A program made the position numbers and the translations under genes. Below, piece by piece: positions 34,130 to 43,920 of a stretch of 64,000 nucleotides of DNA (positions are counted from its first letter, which is position 1; each line of letters begins with the position of its first letter). This DNA comes from CAWCAW01 sp963793645 (GTDB taxonomy: Bacteria > Actinomycetota > Acidimicrobiia > Acidimicrobiales > UBA8190): the NCBI GenBank assembly GCA_963793645.1, contig CAWCAW010000007.1, positions 124,001-188,000 of the forward strand, read 5' to 3'. The notes beneath the pieces are model-generated. The model was not told the DNA's origin and did no database searches. It was given only the letters and a program-made list of their open reading frames with translations.

Positions 34130-35080
34130 CTACGCCAGGCGGCCCCGCACGTCGTCGAGCACGCCCTGCACGCCTTCGGCCAGCGACGTCCACGGCTGCC
34201 AGCCCAGCTGGATCTGAGCCCGGATAGGGCTGAGCGAGCTGCGGCGCAGCTCACCGGCTCGCTCGGGGGCATACACGGGCGCTGAGGCGGTGCCGGCACG
34301 CTCGGCCATCACCTGGGCGAGGCGGTTCACCGACACCTCACCGCCGGTGCCCACGTTGATCACCAGTCCTCCACCCCGAGTCGCGCCTCGTACGAAGGCG
34401 TCGACGACGTCGTCGACATAGACGAAGTCACGGGTCTGCTCGCCGTCGCCGAAGATGGTCACGGGCTCGCCCCGAAGCAGACGGCTGGCGAAGATGGCCA
34501 CCACGCCGGCCTCGCCGTGGGGGTCCTGGCGCGGTCCATAGACATTGGCCAACGCCAGTGCGCAGAACTCCACGGCGTGTAGCTCCCGGTACGCCACGAG
34601 ATAGTCGATGGCCGACTTCTTGGATACCCCGTAGGGCGACAGCGGCCGCTGGGGATGCGATTCGGTGATGGGCAGATCCGAGGGGTCGGCGTCGCCGTAC
34701 AAGGTGCCCCCACTGGCGGCAAAGACGACGCGAGTGGCACCGACGGCCCGAGCCCCCTCGAGGACTCGCAGCGTCCCGATGATGTTCACCTCGGCGTCGA
34801 ACAGCGGGCGCGTCACCGACACCCGCACGTCGGCCTGGGCCGCCAGGTGAAAGATGACCTGTGGTCGTCGGCGGGTGATCAGCTCGACCAAGGCGGCGGA
34901 CCTGATGTCGAGTTGATGAAACGTCAGCTCGTGACGAGGCTCGGCGCGCGCTTGGGCCAAGTTGGCGAGCGCACCCGTGGTCAGGTCGTCGACCACGTCC
35001 ACGCCATGACCCTCGGCCAGCAGCCGGTCCACCAGGGTGGAACCGATGAACCCCGCTCCCCCGGTGACCATCACGCGCAT
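34130..35080 (-). CDS. NAD-dependent nucleotide-sugar epimerase, UDP-glucose 4-epimerase-like
   Basis: The 316-residue extended SDR has the NAD-binding GGAGFIGS (residues 7-14), a FAASGGTLYG active-site serine segment, the catalytic YGVSKKS (about 149-155), and ALANVYGPRQDPHGEAGVV, typical of GalE-like epimerases. It is the last gene of the nine-gene minus-strand operon, 22 nt after the guanylyltransferase-like gene. The epimerised sugar is unknown. Confidence 0.8.
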   Translation of the reverse strand: MRVMVTGGAGFIGSTLVDRLLAEGHGVDVVDDLTTGALANLAQARAEPRHELTFHQLDIRSAALVELITRRRPQVIFHLAAQADVRVSVTRPLFDAEVNIIGTLRVLEGARAVGATRVVFAASGGTLYGDADPSDLPITESHPQRPLSPYGVSKKSAIDYLVAYRELHAVEFCALALANVYGPRQDPHGEAGVVAIFASRLLRGEPVTIFGDGEQTRDFVYVDDVVDAFVRGATRGGGLVINVGTGGEVSVNRLAQVMAERAGTASAPVYAPERAGELRRSSLSPIRAQIQLGWQPWTSLAEGVQGVLDDVRGRLA

Positions 35081-35102
35081 GGGCTCGACCCCGTTGTCGC
35101 CG

Positions 35103-36194
35103 TCAATTCACTGCCTCCATCGGCACCCGGGCGTCTCGGAGGATGGTCCCGGGCGCCACCATGGCACCATCACCGACCACCGACAGCTCGGTCACAGAGG
35201 CGCCCTCACCGACAATGGCGCCATGACCCACGATGGAGCGGGTCACCACCGAACCTGCCTGTATGTGCGCGCCGGCGAGCAGCACGGACCCATCCACCAC
35301 CGCCCCCGGCCCCACCACAGCACCCGCCCCCACCACGCTGGAGCTCACCGTGGCGCCTTGGCAGACCGTGGCGCCATCGCCCACCAGCGAGGAGGGACGG
35401 ACTTCGCCGTTGATGTGGGCATCGCCGATGGCCCACACGCCAGGGCCGAGGAGTCGGGCTCCGGGCGCGGGCGTCTCGCAGCGACGAACGCCACCGACGA
35501 GATCGGCGTTCGCCTGCAGATACGACTCGGGGGTGCCGGCGTCGAGCCAGTAGGTATCGCTGCTGAGCGCGTAAACAGATCCTTGCTCCACCAGAGCGGG
35601 AAACGTGTCGCGCTCGATGGAGACGCGTCGGCCTACCGGGATCTGATCGAGGACAGCCGGCTCCAGTACGTAGGTGCCGGCGTTGATGAGATCGGTGGGA
35701 GCCGTACCCGGCGGTGGCTTCTCCACGAAAGCCACGACGCGCCCCGCTTCATTCAAGTCGACGACCCCGTAGCGCGAGGGGTCCTCCACGGGAGTGAGCT
35801 GAATGGTGGCGGCCGCCTCATGGTCACGATGGAAGGCGACCAGGGCGGTGGTGTCGGCGTCGGTGAGCACATCGCCGTTGACGACCACAAAGGTGGTGTC
35901 GACCCCGATGACATCGGCGGCGAAGCGAATGGCCCCGGCGGTGTCGAGCGGCTCGGGCTCCACCGCGTAGTGGAGGCGCACACCGGCGGCGAGGGCGTCG
36001 GGGTAGGCCTCCAAAAACGCATCGGGGCGATATCCCATGGACAACACGGCCTCGTCGATGCCGTGCGCGGCCAGATGGGCCAAGACCCGCTCGAGCATCG
36101 CCCACTCCACCACCGGCAGGAGCTGCTTGGGAGTGGTGGACGTCAGGGGCCGCAGCCGGGTGCCCTCGCCGCCCACGAGGACGACGGCTTTCAC
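35103..36194 (-). CDS. Mannose-1-phosphate guanylyltransferase-like nucleotidyltransferase
   Basis: The product would transfer NMP to a sugar 1-phosphate, most likely GMP to mannose-1-phosphate. The 363-residue protein has the N-terminal signature AVVLVGGEGTRLRPLT, the metal-binding NGDV (about residues 106-109), FVEKPP and NAGTYVLEP, then a left-handed beta-helix of hexapeptide repeats rich in Gly-Ala-Val (about 265-355). It resembles the GMPPB-like ManC enzymes of actinobacteria more than RmlA. The GTG start (36194) overlaps the upstream stop (GTGA). Confidence 0.82.
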   Translation of the reverse strand: MKAVVLVGGEGTRLRPLTSTTPKQLLPVVEWAMLERVLAHLAAHGIDEAVLSMGYRPDAFLEAYPDALAAGVRLHYAVEPEPLDTAGAIRFAADVIGVDTTFVVVNGDVLTDADTTALVAFHRDHEAAATIQLTPVEDPSRYGVVDLNEAGRVVAFVEKPPPGTAPTDLINAGTYVLEPAVLDQIPVGRRVSIERDTFPALVEQGSVYALSSDTYWLDAGTPESYLQANADLVGGVRRCETPAPGARLLGPGVWAIGDAHINGEVRPSSLVGDGATVCQGATVSSSVVGAGAVVGPGAVVDGSVLLAGAHIQAGSVVTRSIVGHGAIVGEGASVTELSVVGDGAMVAPGTILRDARVPMEAVN

Positions 36195-37006
36195 TTGGCC
36201 GTAGTGGTGGCCGTCGTTGTGGCTGTCGCCGACTTCGTCGTGGTCGGCGTGGTGGCCGGCACGGTTGTGGCCGTGGTGGCCGGCACGGTGGTGGCGACGG
36301 TGGCGGGCACCGTGGTGGTGCCGGCTGTGGCCGTCTCGATCAGGTTGAGGAGGGTGACGATGGTCTGGCCGACCGGCTTGGGCACCGATGCACCGCTGGG
36401 CACGAAGGCCACGGTGATGAGCTGACCGTTGGCCAGCTTGACGTCCGCCGGGTCGCTGTAGGACACGGGATGGTTGGCGCCCGATCCCGAGAAGCTCGGC
36501 CACACCTTGATCTGCACGGCACCGGACTTGCCCTTGTCGGGAGTTCCCGCCGGGCACACTTGCCCGTTGCTCAGGCCCTGTTTGCCAGGGAGCTGCAGCG
36601 TCGTGGAGGTGAGGTGCAGCTTGGGGTACAGCGCCACGAAACGGGCCAAGGTGGCATTGGCACCGGCGTCAGCCGACTTGAGGGGCTCGGTGTAGATGAT
36701 CCCGTCGCCTTCAGTGTGCAGGCCCGGGGCTGCCGAGGCCTCGTTGGGGTTGGTGGCCAGGTTGGCCGCCATCGTCCCGCACACGTCGATGGCGAGCGCC
36801 GAGTACCACTTGGTGCCCACCGCCGGCTGAGCGGTGGTGGACGGATGCTGGTCCTCGTAGCGGCTGTAGGCCACCGCCACCAGGCCCAGGACAACGATGA
36901 GAAAGAGGCTCAAATACCACTTGACGGGCCGCTGGCCCCGGTAGCTACGACCGCCACCGGTGGACCCCGCCCGGGTAACCCATGTACCTGTATTGCCCCT
37001 CGCCAT
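36191..37006 (-). CDS. Membrane-anchored protein with Thr/Val/Pro/Ala-rich repetitive tail
   Basis: The 271-residue protein has a basic cytoplasmic start, one transmembrane helix (YLSLFLIVVLGLVAVAY, about residues 31-47), and an extracytoplasmic domain with three cysteines. It ends in a tail of about 50 residues made of TTVPAT-type units encoded by a GTGGCCGGCACGGT-like direct repeat. I do not recognise the family; its place in the sugar operon (15 nt after one GT2 gene, overlapping the nucleotidyltransferase by 4 nt) suggests a role in glycan export or attachment. The Thr-rich tail could itself be glycosylated, which is speculation. Confidence 0.65.
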   Translation of the reverse strand: MARGNTGTWVTRAGSTGGGRSYRGQRPVKWYLSLFLIVVLGLVAVAYSRYEDQHPSTTAQPAVGTKWYSALAIDVCGTMAANLATNPNEASAAPGLHTEGDGIIYTEPLKSADAGANATLARFVALYPKLHLTSTTLQLPGKQGLSNGQVCPAGTPDKGKSGAVQIKVWPSFSGSGANHPVSYSDPADVKLANGQLITVAFVPSGASVPKPVGQTIVTLLNLIETATAGTTTVPATVATTVPATTATTVPATTPTTTKSATATTTATTTAK

Positions 37007-37021
37007 GATCGGCCTGAAACC

Positions 37022-37927
37022 CTAGTCGGCTCCCACCGTCCCCCGGCGCACGCCCCGCAGAGCCCGGCCTGCGCACGCCAGGACCAAGCGCAATCCGAGC
37101 ACCACGGCGACGCCGGGCAACGTGGCGCGCTGCCAGCCCCGAGAGGTCCGCAGGGCGAATCGGTAGGTCGATCGGTGGTGAGCCACGAGCATGCGGTAGG
37201 GATGGTGGGCCGTGGACACGCCCTGGAGGTGGGTCACCACGGCGGCGGGCACGTAGAGCACCTTCCAACCCGCCTGGTGGGCTCGCCAGCACAGGTCGAT
37301 GTCCTCGGCGTACATGAAGTACGACTCGTCGAAGCCGCCCAGCTCCTCGAAGGCCTGGCGCCGGACGACAAAGAAAGCGCCCGACACCCAGTCCACCGCG
37401 GCGCTCTGCATTGGATCGAGATCGACCATGCGGTATCGGCGAGTAAAAGGGTTGCCCGGCCACAACGTGGCCAGTGCGGCATGGCCGATGGCGTCGGTCA
37501 TGGACGGGAATCGGCGCGCCGATGGATAGCGGGTGCCGTCGGGGTCGAGGATCCTCGGCCCCGCCATGGCGGCGGTGGGATCGGCGGCCAGGGCGGCGGC
37601 CAGGGCGGCCACCGAACGCGGATGGACCACCACGTCGGGGTTGGTCACCACGACGGTAACGGCGTCGGTGGCGCTCACCCCGCGGTTGGCTCCGCCGCCA
37701 TAGCCGAGGTTGGCTCCGGTGCGCACCACCGTCAGGTCGGGGTGCAACGACACGAGCGCCTCGGTCGAACCGTCCCGGCACCCGTTGTCCACCACCACGA
37801 CGTCGGTCACGCCGTCGGCGCGCAAAGACTCCACACAGGCGGCGAGGGTGGAGCCGGCATCGTGGTTGACGACTACCGCCGCCGGCGCCGCGGCGACGAG
37901 GTCCTCGCCCATCACCGGCGTCGTCAC
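37022..37927 (-). CDS. GT2 glycosyltransferase, rhamnosyltransferase-like
   Basis: The 301-residue GT-A enzyme starts AAVVVNHDAGSTL, with VVVVDNGCRDGSTE, the NPDVVVHP segment (donor/metal site, about residues 94-101) and SYFMYAEDIDLCWRA (acceptor-base region, about 205-219), a pattern shared with WbbL-type rhamnosyltransferases. The C-terminal quarter contains a hydrophobic, amphipathic region. The start ATG 37927 overlaps the upstream GT2 stop (ATGA). A rhamnose donor would fit the rmlB-rmlD genes of the same operon, but this is inference. Confidence 0.82.
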   Translation of the reverse strand: MTTPVMGEDLVAAAPAAVVVNHDAGSTLAACVESLRADGVTDVVVVDNGCRDGSTEALVSLHPDLTVVRTGANLGYGGGANRGVSATDAVTVVVTNPDVVVHPRSVAALAAALAADPTAAMAGPRILDPDGTRYPSARRFPSMTDAIGHAALATLWPGNPFTRRYRMVDLDPMQSAAVDWVSGAFFVVRRQAFEELGGFDESYFMYAEDIDLCWRAHQAGWKVLYVPAAVVTHLQGVSTAHHPYRMLVAHHRSTYRFALRTSRGWQRATLPGVAVVLGLRLVLACAGRALRGVRRGTVGAD

Positions 37928-38652
37928 ACCCGCCGTGCGAAGCGGTACTTGAACAGCGTGCGCAGGGCGCCGAACCCGTCGCGCCAGGAGATCTTCTTGC
38001 CTTCGGACCTCTCTCGCCCGCTGTAGGAGATGGGGACCTCGTAGATGCGATATCCCCGTCGCAAGATCTTGGCGGTGATCTCGGGCTCGAACTCGAAGCG
38101 CGTCGACTCGATGGTGATGCCCTCGAGCACCCGGCGGTCGAAGAGCTTGTAGCAGGTCTCCATGTCCGACAGCGTCGAGCGGAACAACACGTTGGTCACC
38201 AAGGTAAGCAGGCGATTGCCCATCCAGTGCGACGGGAACATGTTCTTGCGCTCGCCGGTGAAACGGCTGCCGTAGACGACTTGGGCCTTGCCCTTCATGA
38301 TGGGATCGAGCAGGCGGTGCCAGTCGTCGGGGTCGTACTCGAGGTCGGCGTCTTGCACCAAGACGAGGTCGCCCCGCACGGCCTCGAGACCCGACGCGAT
38401 GGCGGCGCCTTTGCCTCGGTTCTTCGGGTGGGTGATGACGCGCACCGTGGAGTCCTGCAAGGCGGAGAGGACCTTGTCACTGCCGTCGGATGATCCGTCG
38501 TCGACGACGACCACCTCCACCGACAGCGACGGAAGCTCCACCGCCCGGATCCGCCGCAAGATCTCGGCCAGAGTGCGGCGCTCGTTGTAGACGGGGACGA
38601 TCACCGACAAGCTCTTGTACTCGAAGTGTTCCAGTTCGTCGTCGTTGCTCAC
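37924..38652 (-). CDS. GT2 glycosyltransferase, polyprenyl-phosphate sugar transferase-like
   Basis: The 242-residue protein has a GT-A fold: SVIVPVYNERRTLAEIL, VVVVDDGSSDGSD, VLVQDADLEYDP (DxD-type metal site), and an ERKNMFPSHWMGN loop. The sequence resembles polyprenyl-phosphate glucose/mannose synthases (DPM1-like without membrane helices). The start is GTG 38652, with GGGGAGA upstream; the upstream open frame is a non-coding extension into the uxs gene. It overlaps the next GT2 gene by 4 nt. Confidence 0.82.
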   Translation of the reverse strand: MSNDDELEHFEYKSLSVIVPVYNERRTLAEILRRIRAVELPSLSVEVVVVDDGSSDGSDKVLSALQDSTVRVITHPKNRGKGAAIASGLEAVRGDLVLVQDADLEYDPDDWHRLLDPIMKGKAQVVYGSRFTGERKNMFPSHWMGNRLLTLVTNVLFRSTLSDMETCYKLFDRRVLEGITIESTRFEFEPEITAKILRRGYRIYEVPISYSGRERSEGKKISWRDGFGALRTLFKYRFARRV

Positions 38653-38689
38653 CACTGATGTCTCCCCGTTGCGTTGCGGTCGTCCACGA

Positions 38690-39660
<971 letters not shown>

Positions 39661-39664
<4 letters not shown>

Positions 39665-40962
39665 GGTCTGCCGATCCCGACATAGGTGAAACCCATCCGG
39701 CGCAGCGCGGCGGGGTCAAGCAGGTTGCGGGCATCGACGATGTGTGGCTCGGCGAGCAGGTCACGGACCTTGGCGAAATCGACCCAGCGGAACTCTTCCC
39801 ACTCGGTGAGGACCACCACCGCCACGGCTCCCTCACAGGCGCCATAGGCGTCGAGCCTGATCTCGACTCCGGCGGGAAGCTCGGGCGGCGGCTCGACGAC
39901 AGTGGGATCGAAGGCCTGCACCCGCGCCCCGGCGGCGGCCAGTCGTCGCACGATCTCCACGGCCGGAGAATCACGGCGATCGTCGGTACGAGCCTTGAAG
40001 GTGAGCCCCCACACCGCCAGCACCTTGCCCTCGAGCGTCCCCCCCACCGCCCGGCGGACCTTGTCGACGACGGATTCGAGCTGGACGTCGTTGGTCTCGA
40101 TGACGCCGCGTAGCAGGTTGAAATCGAACCCGGCCTGCTCCGCGATGTACAGCAACGCCCGGGTGTCCTTGGGCAGGCACGAACCCCCCCACCCCGGGCC
40201 GGGGCGCAAGTAATCGAACCCGATGCGATGGTCATAGGCCATGCCGAGCAGCACGTCGCGCACATCGGCGCCGACGGCCTCACACAGGTTGGCCACGGCG
40301 TTGACGAAGCTCAACTTGGTGGCCAAAAAGGCGTTCGACGCGTACTTGATGGTCTCGGCGGTGGCCGCGTCGGTGACGATCAACGGCGCCTGGGTGGTCG
40401 ACGCCACCAAGGCCCCGACCCGAGCCGCGGCAGCCTGGTCGTTGCCACCCACGACGACGCGGTCGGGATGCAGGCAGTCGTGCATGGCGGAGCCTTCTCG
40501 GAGGAACTCGGGGTTCGACACCACCGCCACATCAGTGCGTCCGAGCAACTTCTCCACCAACATCGTCGAGCCCACCGGCACCGTCGACTTGTTGGCCACG
40601 ATGGCCTCGCGCTCGAGGTGGGGACCGATCTCCACGGCGACGGCCTCCAACGCCCGCACGTCGGCCGAGCCGTCCTCGCGCCGCGGCGTCGGCACGCACA
40701 AGAAGACGATCTCGGCCCCCTTGACCGCCGCGGCCGCCCCCACCACGAAGCGCAGCCGGCCCGAGGCGAGCTGCTCGCGCATCATGTCCTGCAGATCGTC
40801 CTCGACGATGACGGGGTCGCCCTTCGACAACCGTTGCACCTTGGCGGGGTCGATCTCACCGCAGCTCACCTGATAGCCCAGGTGCGCCAAGCAGACGGCG
40901 GTGGTGAGCCCCACGTAGCCGGCGCCGATCACTGCCAACTTCGCGTCGGGCTTGTCCTTCAT
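39661..40962 (-). CDS. ugd: UDP-glucose 6-dehydrogenase
   Basis: Oxidises UDP-glucose to UDP-glucuronate in two NAD-dependent steps. The 433-residue protein has the N-terminal GAGYVGLTTAV, the NPEFLREGSAM segment, the catalytic Cys in GPGWGGSCLPKD (about residue 257) and the C-terminal domain with LTFKARTDDRRDSPA. ATG 40962 is preceded by GAAGGAGT, which fixes the start; the frame upstream is noncoding. It follows rmlD by 10 nt. Confidence 0.92.
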
Positions 40963-40972
40963 GGTTACTCCT

Positions 40973-41878
40973 TCACCCTTCAAGGGCCCCGAGCAGGCGC
41001 TCCAGTCCATCGTGCCAGTCGGGCAGGAGCTCGAGCCCTGATGCTCGCAAGGCCAGGTTGTCCAGCACCGAGTTGGCGGGGCGCGGGGCGGGGCGCGGCG
41101 GATCGAGATCGGCGGTGCGCACCGGCAACACCCGAGCAGGGTCGTGTCCCGACCCCGCCACTGTGGCCTGGGCCACCTCGAACCAGCTGGCCACGCCTTG
41201 ATTCGTCACGTGGAAGATGCCGCTCAGGCGCTCGGCCGCCAATACCGATATGGCCTGAGCGAGATCAGCGGTGAACGTCGGCGAGCCCCGCTGGTCGTCG
41301 ACGAACCGCAAGGTGGCGTCCCCGGCTGCCAGTCGGGCCACGGTGCGCACGATGTTGGCGCCGCGTGCCCCGCTCACCCACGACGTTCGCACGATGGTGG
41401 CCGAGCCGTCGAGCTCGCGCTCGCCACCCAACTTGCTCTGGCCGTAGACAGACATGGGATTGGTCTGGTCCCATTCGACATAGGGCCGTGGCGAGGTGCC
41501 GTCGAAGACGTAATCGGTGGACACGTAGACGACGTGGGCCCCGAAATGGGCGGCCGCTCGAGCCACGTGTCGGGTGCCGAGCGCATTAACGGTGAAGGCC
41601 CGGGTGGGATCACCCTCGCAGGCGTCGACGGCCGTCCAGGCGCCGCCGTGCACGATGACGTCAGGACGCACCTCGTCGATGGCTGCCCACACGGCGTCGC
41701 GATCGGCCACGTCCAAGGTGGCTCGATCGGCAGCCACCACCTGGCGCTCGGGCTGAGGATGGCGAGGCGGTCGGCCCCCAGGGGGAACCCGGCCCGACAG
41801 CACGTCGGCCAGGTCGAGGCCGAGCTGTCCACCCGCGCCGGTGAGCAGGAACCGGACAGGCCGGCTCGGGCCGCTCAA
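40973..41878 (-). CDS. rmlD: dTDP-4-dehydrorhamnose reductase
   Basis: Final step of dTDP-L-rhamnose synthesis. The 301-residue protein has the N-terminal LLTGAGGQLG, a STDYVFDG segment, the catalytic YGQSKLGGE (about residues 150-158) and the RTSWVSG loop. Start TTG 41878 overlaps the rmlB stop (TTGA); longer starts would run into rmlB. The rmlA and rmlC genes for the pathway are not in the window. Confidence 0.9.
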   Translation of the reverse strand: MSGPSRPVRFLLTGAGGQLGLDLADVLSGRVPPGGRPPRHPQPERQVVAADRATLDVADRDAVWAAIDEVRPDVIVHGGAWTAVDACEGDPTRAFTVNALGTRHVARAAAHFGAHVVYVSTDYVFDGTSPRPYVEWDQTNPMSVYGQSKLGGERELDGSATIVRTSWVSGARGANIVRTVARLAAGDATLRFVDDQRGSPTFTADLAQAISVLAAERLSGIFHVTNQGVASWFEVAQATVAGSGHDPARVLPVRTADLDPPRPAPRPANSVLDNLALRASGLELLPDWHDGLERLLGALEG

Positions 41879-42912
41879 GTGGAGCCCGAAGCGGCGCCAC
41901 CGGCGCTGCCGGCGTCTCCCCACGCGCTCTCCACCACCGGGGCGCGATCTTTCAGGGGCTCCCACCAGCTTCGGTTGTCGCGATACCAGTGCACCGTTTC
42001 GGCCAGACCCGGTCCGAAGGCGATGGTCGGCTCCCAGCCCAGCTCGGTGGTGATCTTGGTGCAGTCGAGCAGATAGCGCCGGTCATGGCCGGGGCGATCG
42101 GGGACGATCTTCTTCAACGACGATGGCTTGCCCAAGGCGTCGAGCACGGCATCGGCGATCTCCTCGATGCTGGCCTCGACGCGGCTTCCCACGTGGTAGG
42201 TCTCGCCGATGCGGCCCCGCTGCAACACGGCGTCGATGGCCCGGCAATGGTCGATGACGTGCAACCACTCCCGGCGGTTCTCGGTCGACTTGTACAACGG
42301 CAGGGGCAGGTCATCGAGGGCGTTGGCCGTGAACAGGGGGATCACTTTTTCGGGAAATTGGTACGGGCCGTAATTGTTGGAGCAGTTGGTGATGGTGGCG
42401 GGCAGGTCGAAGGTCTCGACGTAGGCACGCACGGCGTGATCGGCACCCGCCTTGGACGCGTTGTACGGGGTGCGGGGTCTATACGGATCGTCCTCGCGAA
42501 AGGCGTCATCGGAGTCGAGGGGCAAGTCGCCGTATACCTCGCACGTCGAGATGTGGTGAAAGCGGGGAAGCTTGACGAGACGGGCGGCCTCGAGCATCGT
42601 CTGGGTGCCGAGCACATTGGTGCGAAAAAACCGGGCTGGGTCGAGCACAGCCAGGCTGTTGTGTGACTCGGCGGCAAAGTGCACAACCGTGTCGATCTCA
42701 TGGGTCTCGAGGGCGTCGGTGGCCTGGGCCAGATCACAGACGTCACCGTGGACGAACGGCACCGTCGCTTCGACATCGGCCAGATTGGCGAGGTTCCCCG
42801 CGTAGGTGAGGGCGTCGTAGGCGACCACCGTGTCGCTCGGATGCTCCTGCACCCAGTAGCGCACGAAATTCGAACCGATAAAACCGGCACCACCGGTAAC
42901 GAGCACCCGCAC
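41875..42912 (-). CDS. rmlB: dTDP-glucose 4,6-dehydratase
   Basis: Converts dTDP-glucose to dTDP-4-keto-6-deoxyglucose. The 345-residue protein has GGAGFIGSNF, the STCEVYGDL active-site Thr/Asp segment, the catalytic YNASKAGAD and the NNYGPYQFPEKVIPLF stretch typical of RmlB. I chose GTG 42912: it follows TACCAT by 8 nt, whereas the alternative TTG 42921 would overlap that hexamer. This is the first gene of the minus-strand operon that runs to 34130, with small gaps or 4-nt overlaps throughout. Confidence 0.93.
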   Translation of the reverse strand: MRVLVTGGAGFIGSNFVRYWVQEHPSDTVVAYDALTYAGNLANLADVEATVPFVHGDVCDLAQATDALETHEIDTVVHFAAESHNSLAVLDPARFFRTNVLGTQTMLEAARLVKLPRFHHISTCEVYGDLPLDSDDAFREDDPYRPRTPYNASKAGADHAVRAYVETFDLPATITNCSNNYGPYQFPEKVIPLFTANALDDLPLPLYKSTENRREWLHVIDHCRAIDAVLQRGRIGETYHVGSRVEASIEEIADAVLDALGKPSSLKKIVPDRPGHDRRYLLDCTKITTELGWEPTIAFGPGLAETVHWYRDNRSWWEPLKDRAPVVESAWGDAGSAGGAASGST

Positions 42913-42920
42913 GGCGGTCA

Positions 42921-42926
42921 ATGGTA
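42921..42926 (-). promoter_or_regulatory. Putative -10 box of the rmlB operon (leaderless)
   Basis: TACCAT on the minus strand ends 8 nt before GTG 42912. Also seen near the start: a weak TGGTAG/CTACCA inverted pair (42922-42927 and 42964-42969), of unknown value. Confidence 0.45.
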
Positions 42927-42981
42927 GACGAGCCCCACGGGCCTTCTGGGCGTTTCGAGCCTGCTACCAGGTACCTGAGCC

Positions 42982-43857
42982 TCAGCTCGACGCGGCGCGC
43001 AGATGCACCACGTCCCCGGCCGTCACCGTCAGGAGCGACGAACCGACATCGATGACGAGGTGGCCTTGGGCCGTGATGTCGACGGCGGTGCCGGTGACCT
43101 CTTTGTCGGTCAGAGTCACCTTGACCAGCCGGCCCATCGTGGCGCATCGGGCTCGATACTGCTCCCACTGGCGTTGGCGCCCAGCCGGGTCGGCCAGGTC
43201 TTCCAGGCGACCGTCGAGGTCGTCGAGCACGTCGTGGAGGACGTCTCCAGGGGCGAGGCGCCGGCCGGTCTCGCGCCACATCGAGGTGGCCATCGCCTCG
43301 ATCTCAGCGGGGATGGGGGCGGGGGGCTCCTCCACGGCGGCGGGGTCGGGCTCGGCGGAGTCGGGCGGTGGCCAGCAAACGTTGAGCCCTAGGCCCACCA
43401 CGACGGCTGGCGACGACGCCGAACCCGGCGTCGGCGCCACGATTTCGACCAGGATCCCGCCGAGTTTGCGGTCCCCCACGACCAGGTCATTGGGCCACTT
43501 GAGGCCGAGGCCGTCGCCCACGCCCGCCTGGCGACATGCCGCTACGGCCGCCAGTCCCACCGCCGCGCCGCACAGGTGGAACCACTCCATGGCGAACGAT
43601 GGGCGCAGCAGCACCGACATGAGCAGGTTGGCGCCGTCCGGAGCCTCCCACCGCCGCCCCAGTCGTCCCCGCCCCGCCGTCTGATGATCGGCCACGGCCA
43701 CCAGGCCGTGTTGAGCATCGCTGGCGGCCAGATCGGCCAGGTAGCGATTGGTGGAGTCGATCTTGGCGAAGTGACGGACCTCGCGCCGAGCCGATGCAGG
43801 CCCGGGGCGGCTCTCGGTGCCCCGCCCGGCTCCGTGATCGGACCCGGAATCGGACAT
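42982..43857 (-). CDS. birA: Biotin-[acetyl-CoA-carboxylase] ligase
   Basis: BirA attaches biotin to the carrier lysine of biotin-dependent carboxylases. The 291-residue protein lacks an N-terminal DNA-binding domain (class I). It has the biotinyl-AMP loop GRGRLGRRWEAPDGANLLMSV and the KWPNDLVVGDRKLGGIL segment, and ends with an SH3-like C-terminal domain. ATG 43857 follows TAGGGT (43865-43870, minus strand) by 7 nt. It is divergent from the carboxylase alpha-subunit gene, whose biotin domain is its probable substrate. Confidence 0.9.
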   Translation of the reverse strand: MSDSGSDHGAGRGTESRPGPASARREVRHFAKIDSTNRYLADLAASDAQHGLVAVADHQTAGRGRLGRRWEAPDGANLLMSVLLRPSFAMEWFHLCGAAVGLAAVAACRQAGVGDGLGLKWPNDLVVGDRKLGGILVEIVAPTPGSASSPAVVVGLGLNVCWPPPDSAEPDPAAVEEPPAPIPAEIEAMATSMWRETGRRLAPGDVLHDVLDDLDGRLEDLADPAGRQRQWEQYRARCATMGRLVKVTLTDKEVTGTAVDITAQGHLVIDVGSSLLTVTAGDVVHLRAASS

Positions 43858-43920
43858 GGCACTCACCCTACGTGGCGTGCCAGTGTGGAGGTTCCGTCGC
43901 CGACGAAAGCAGTAACGCAC

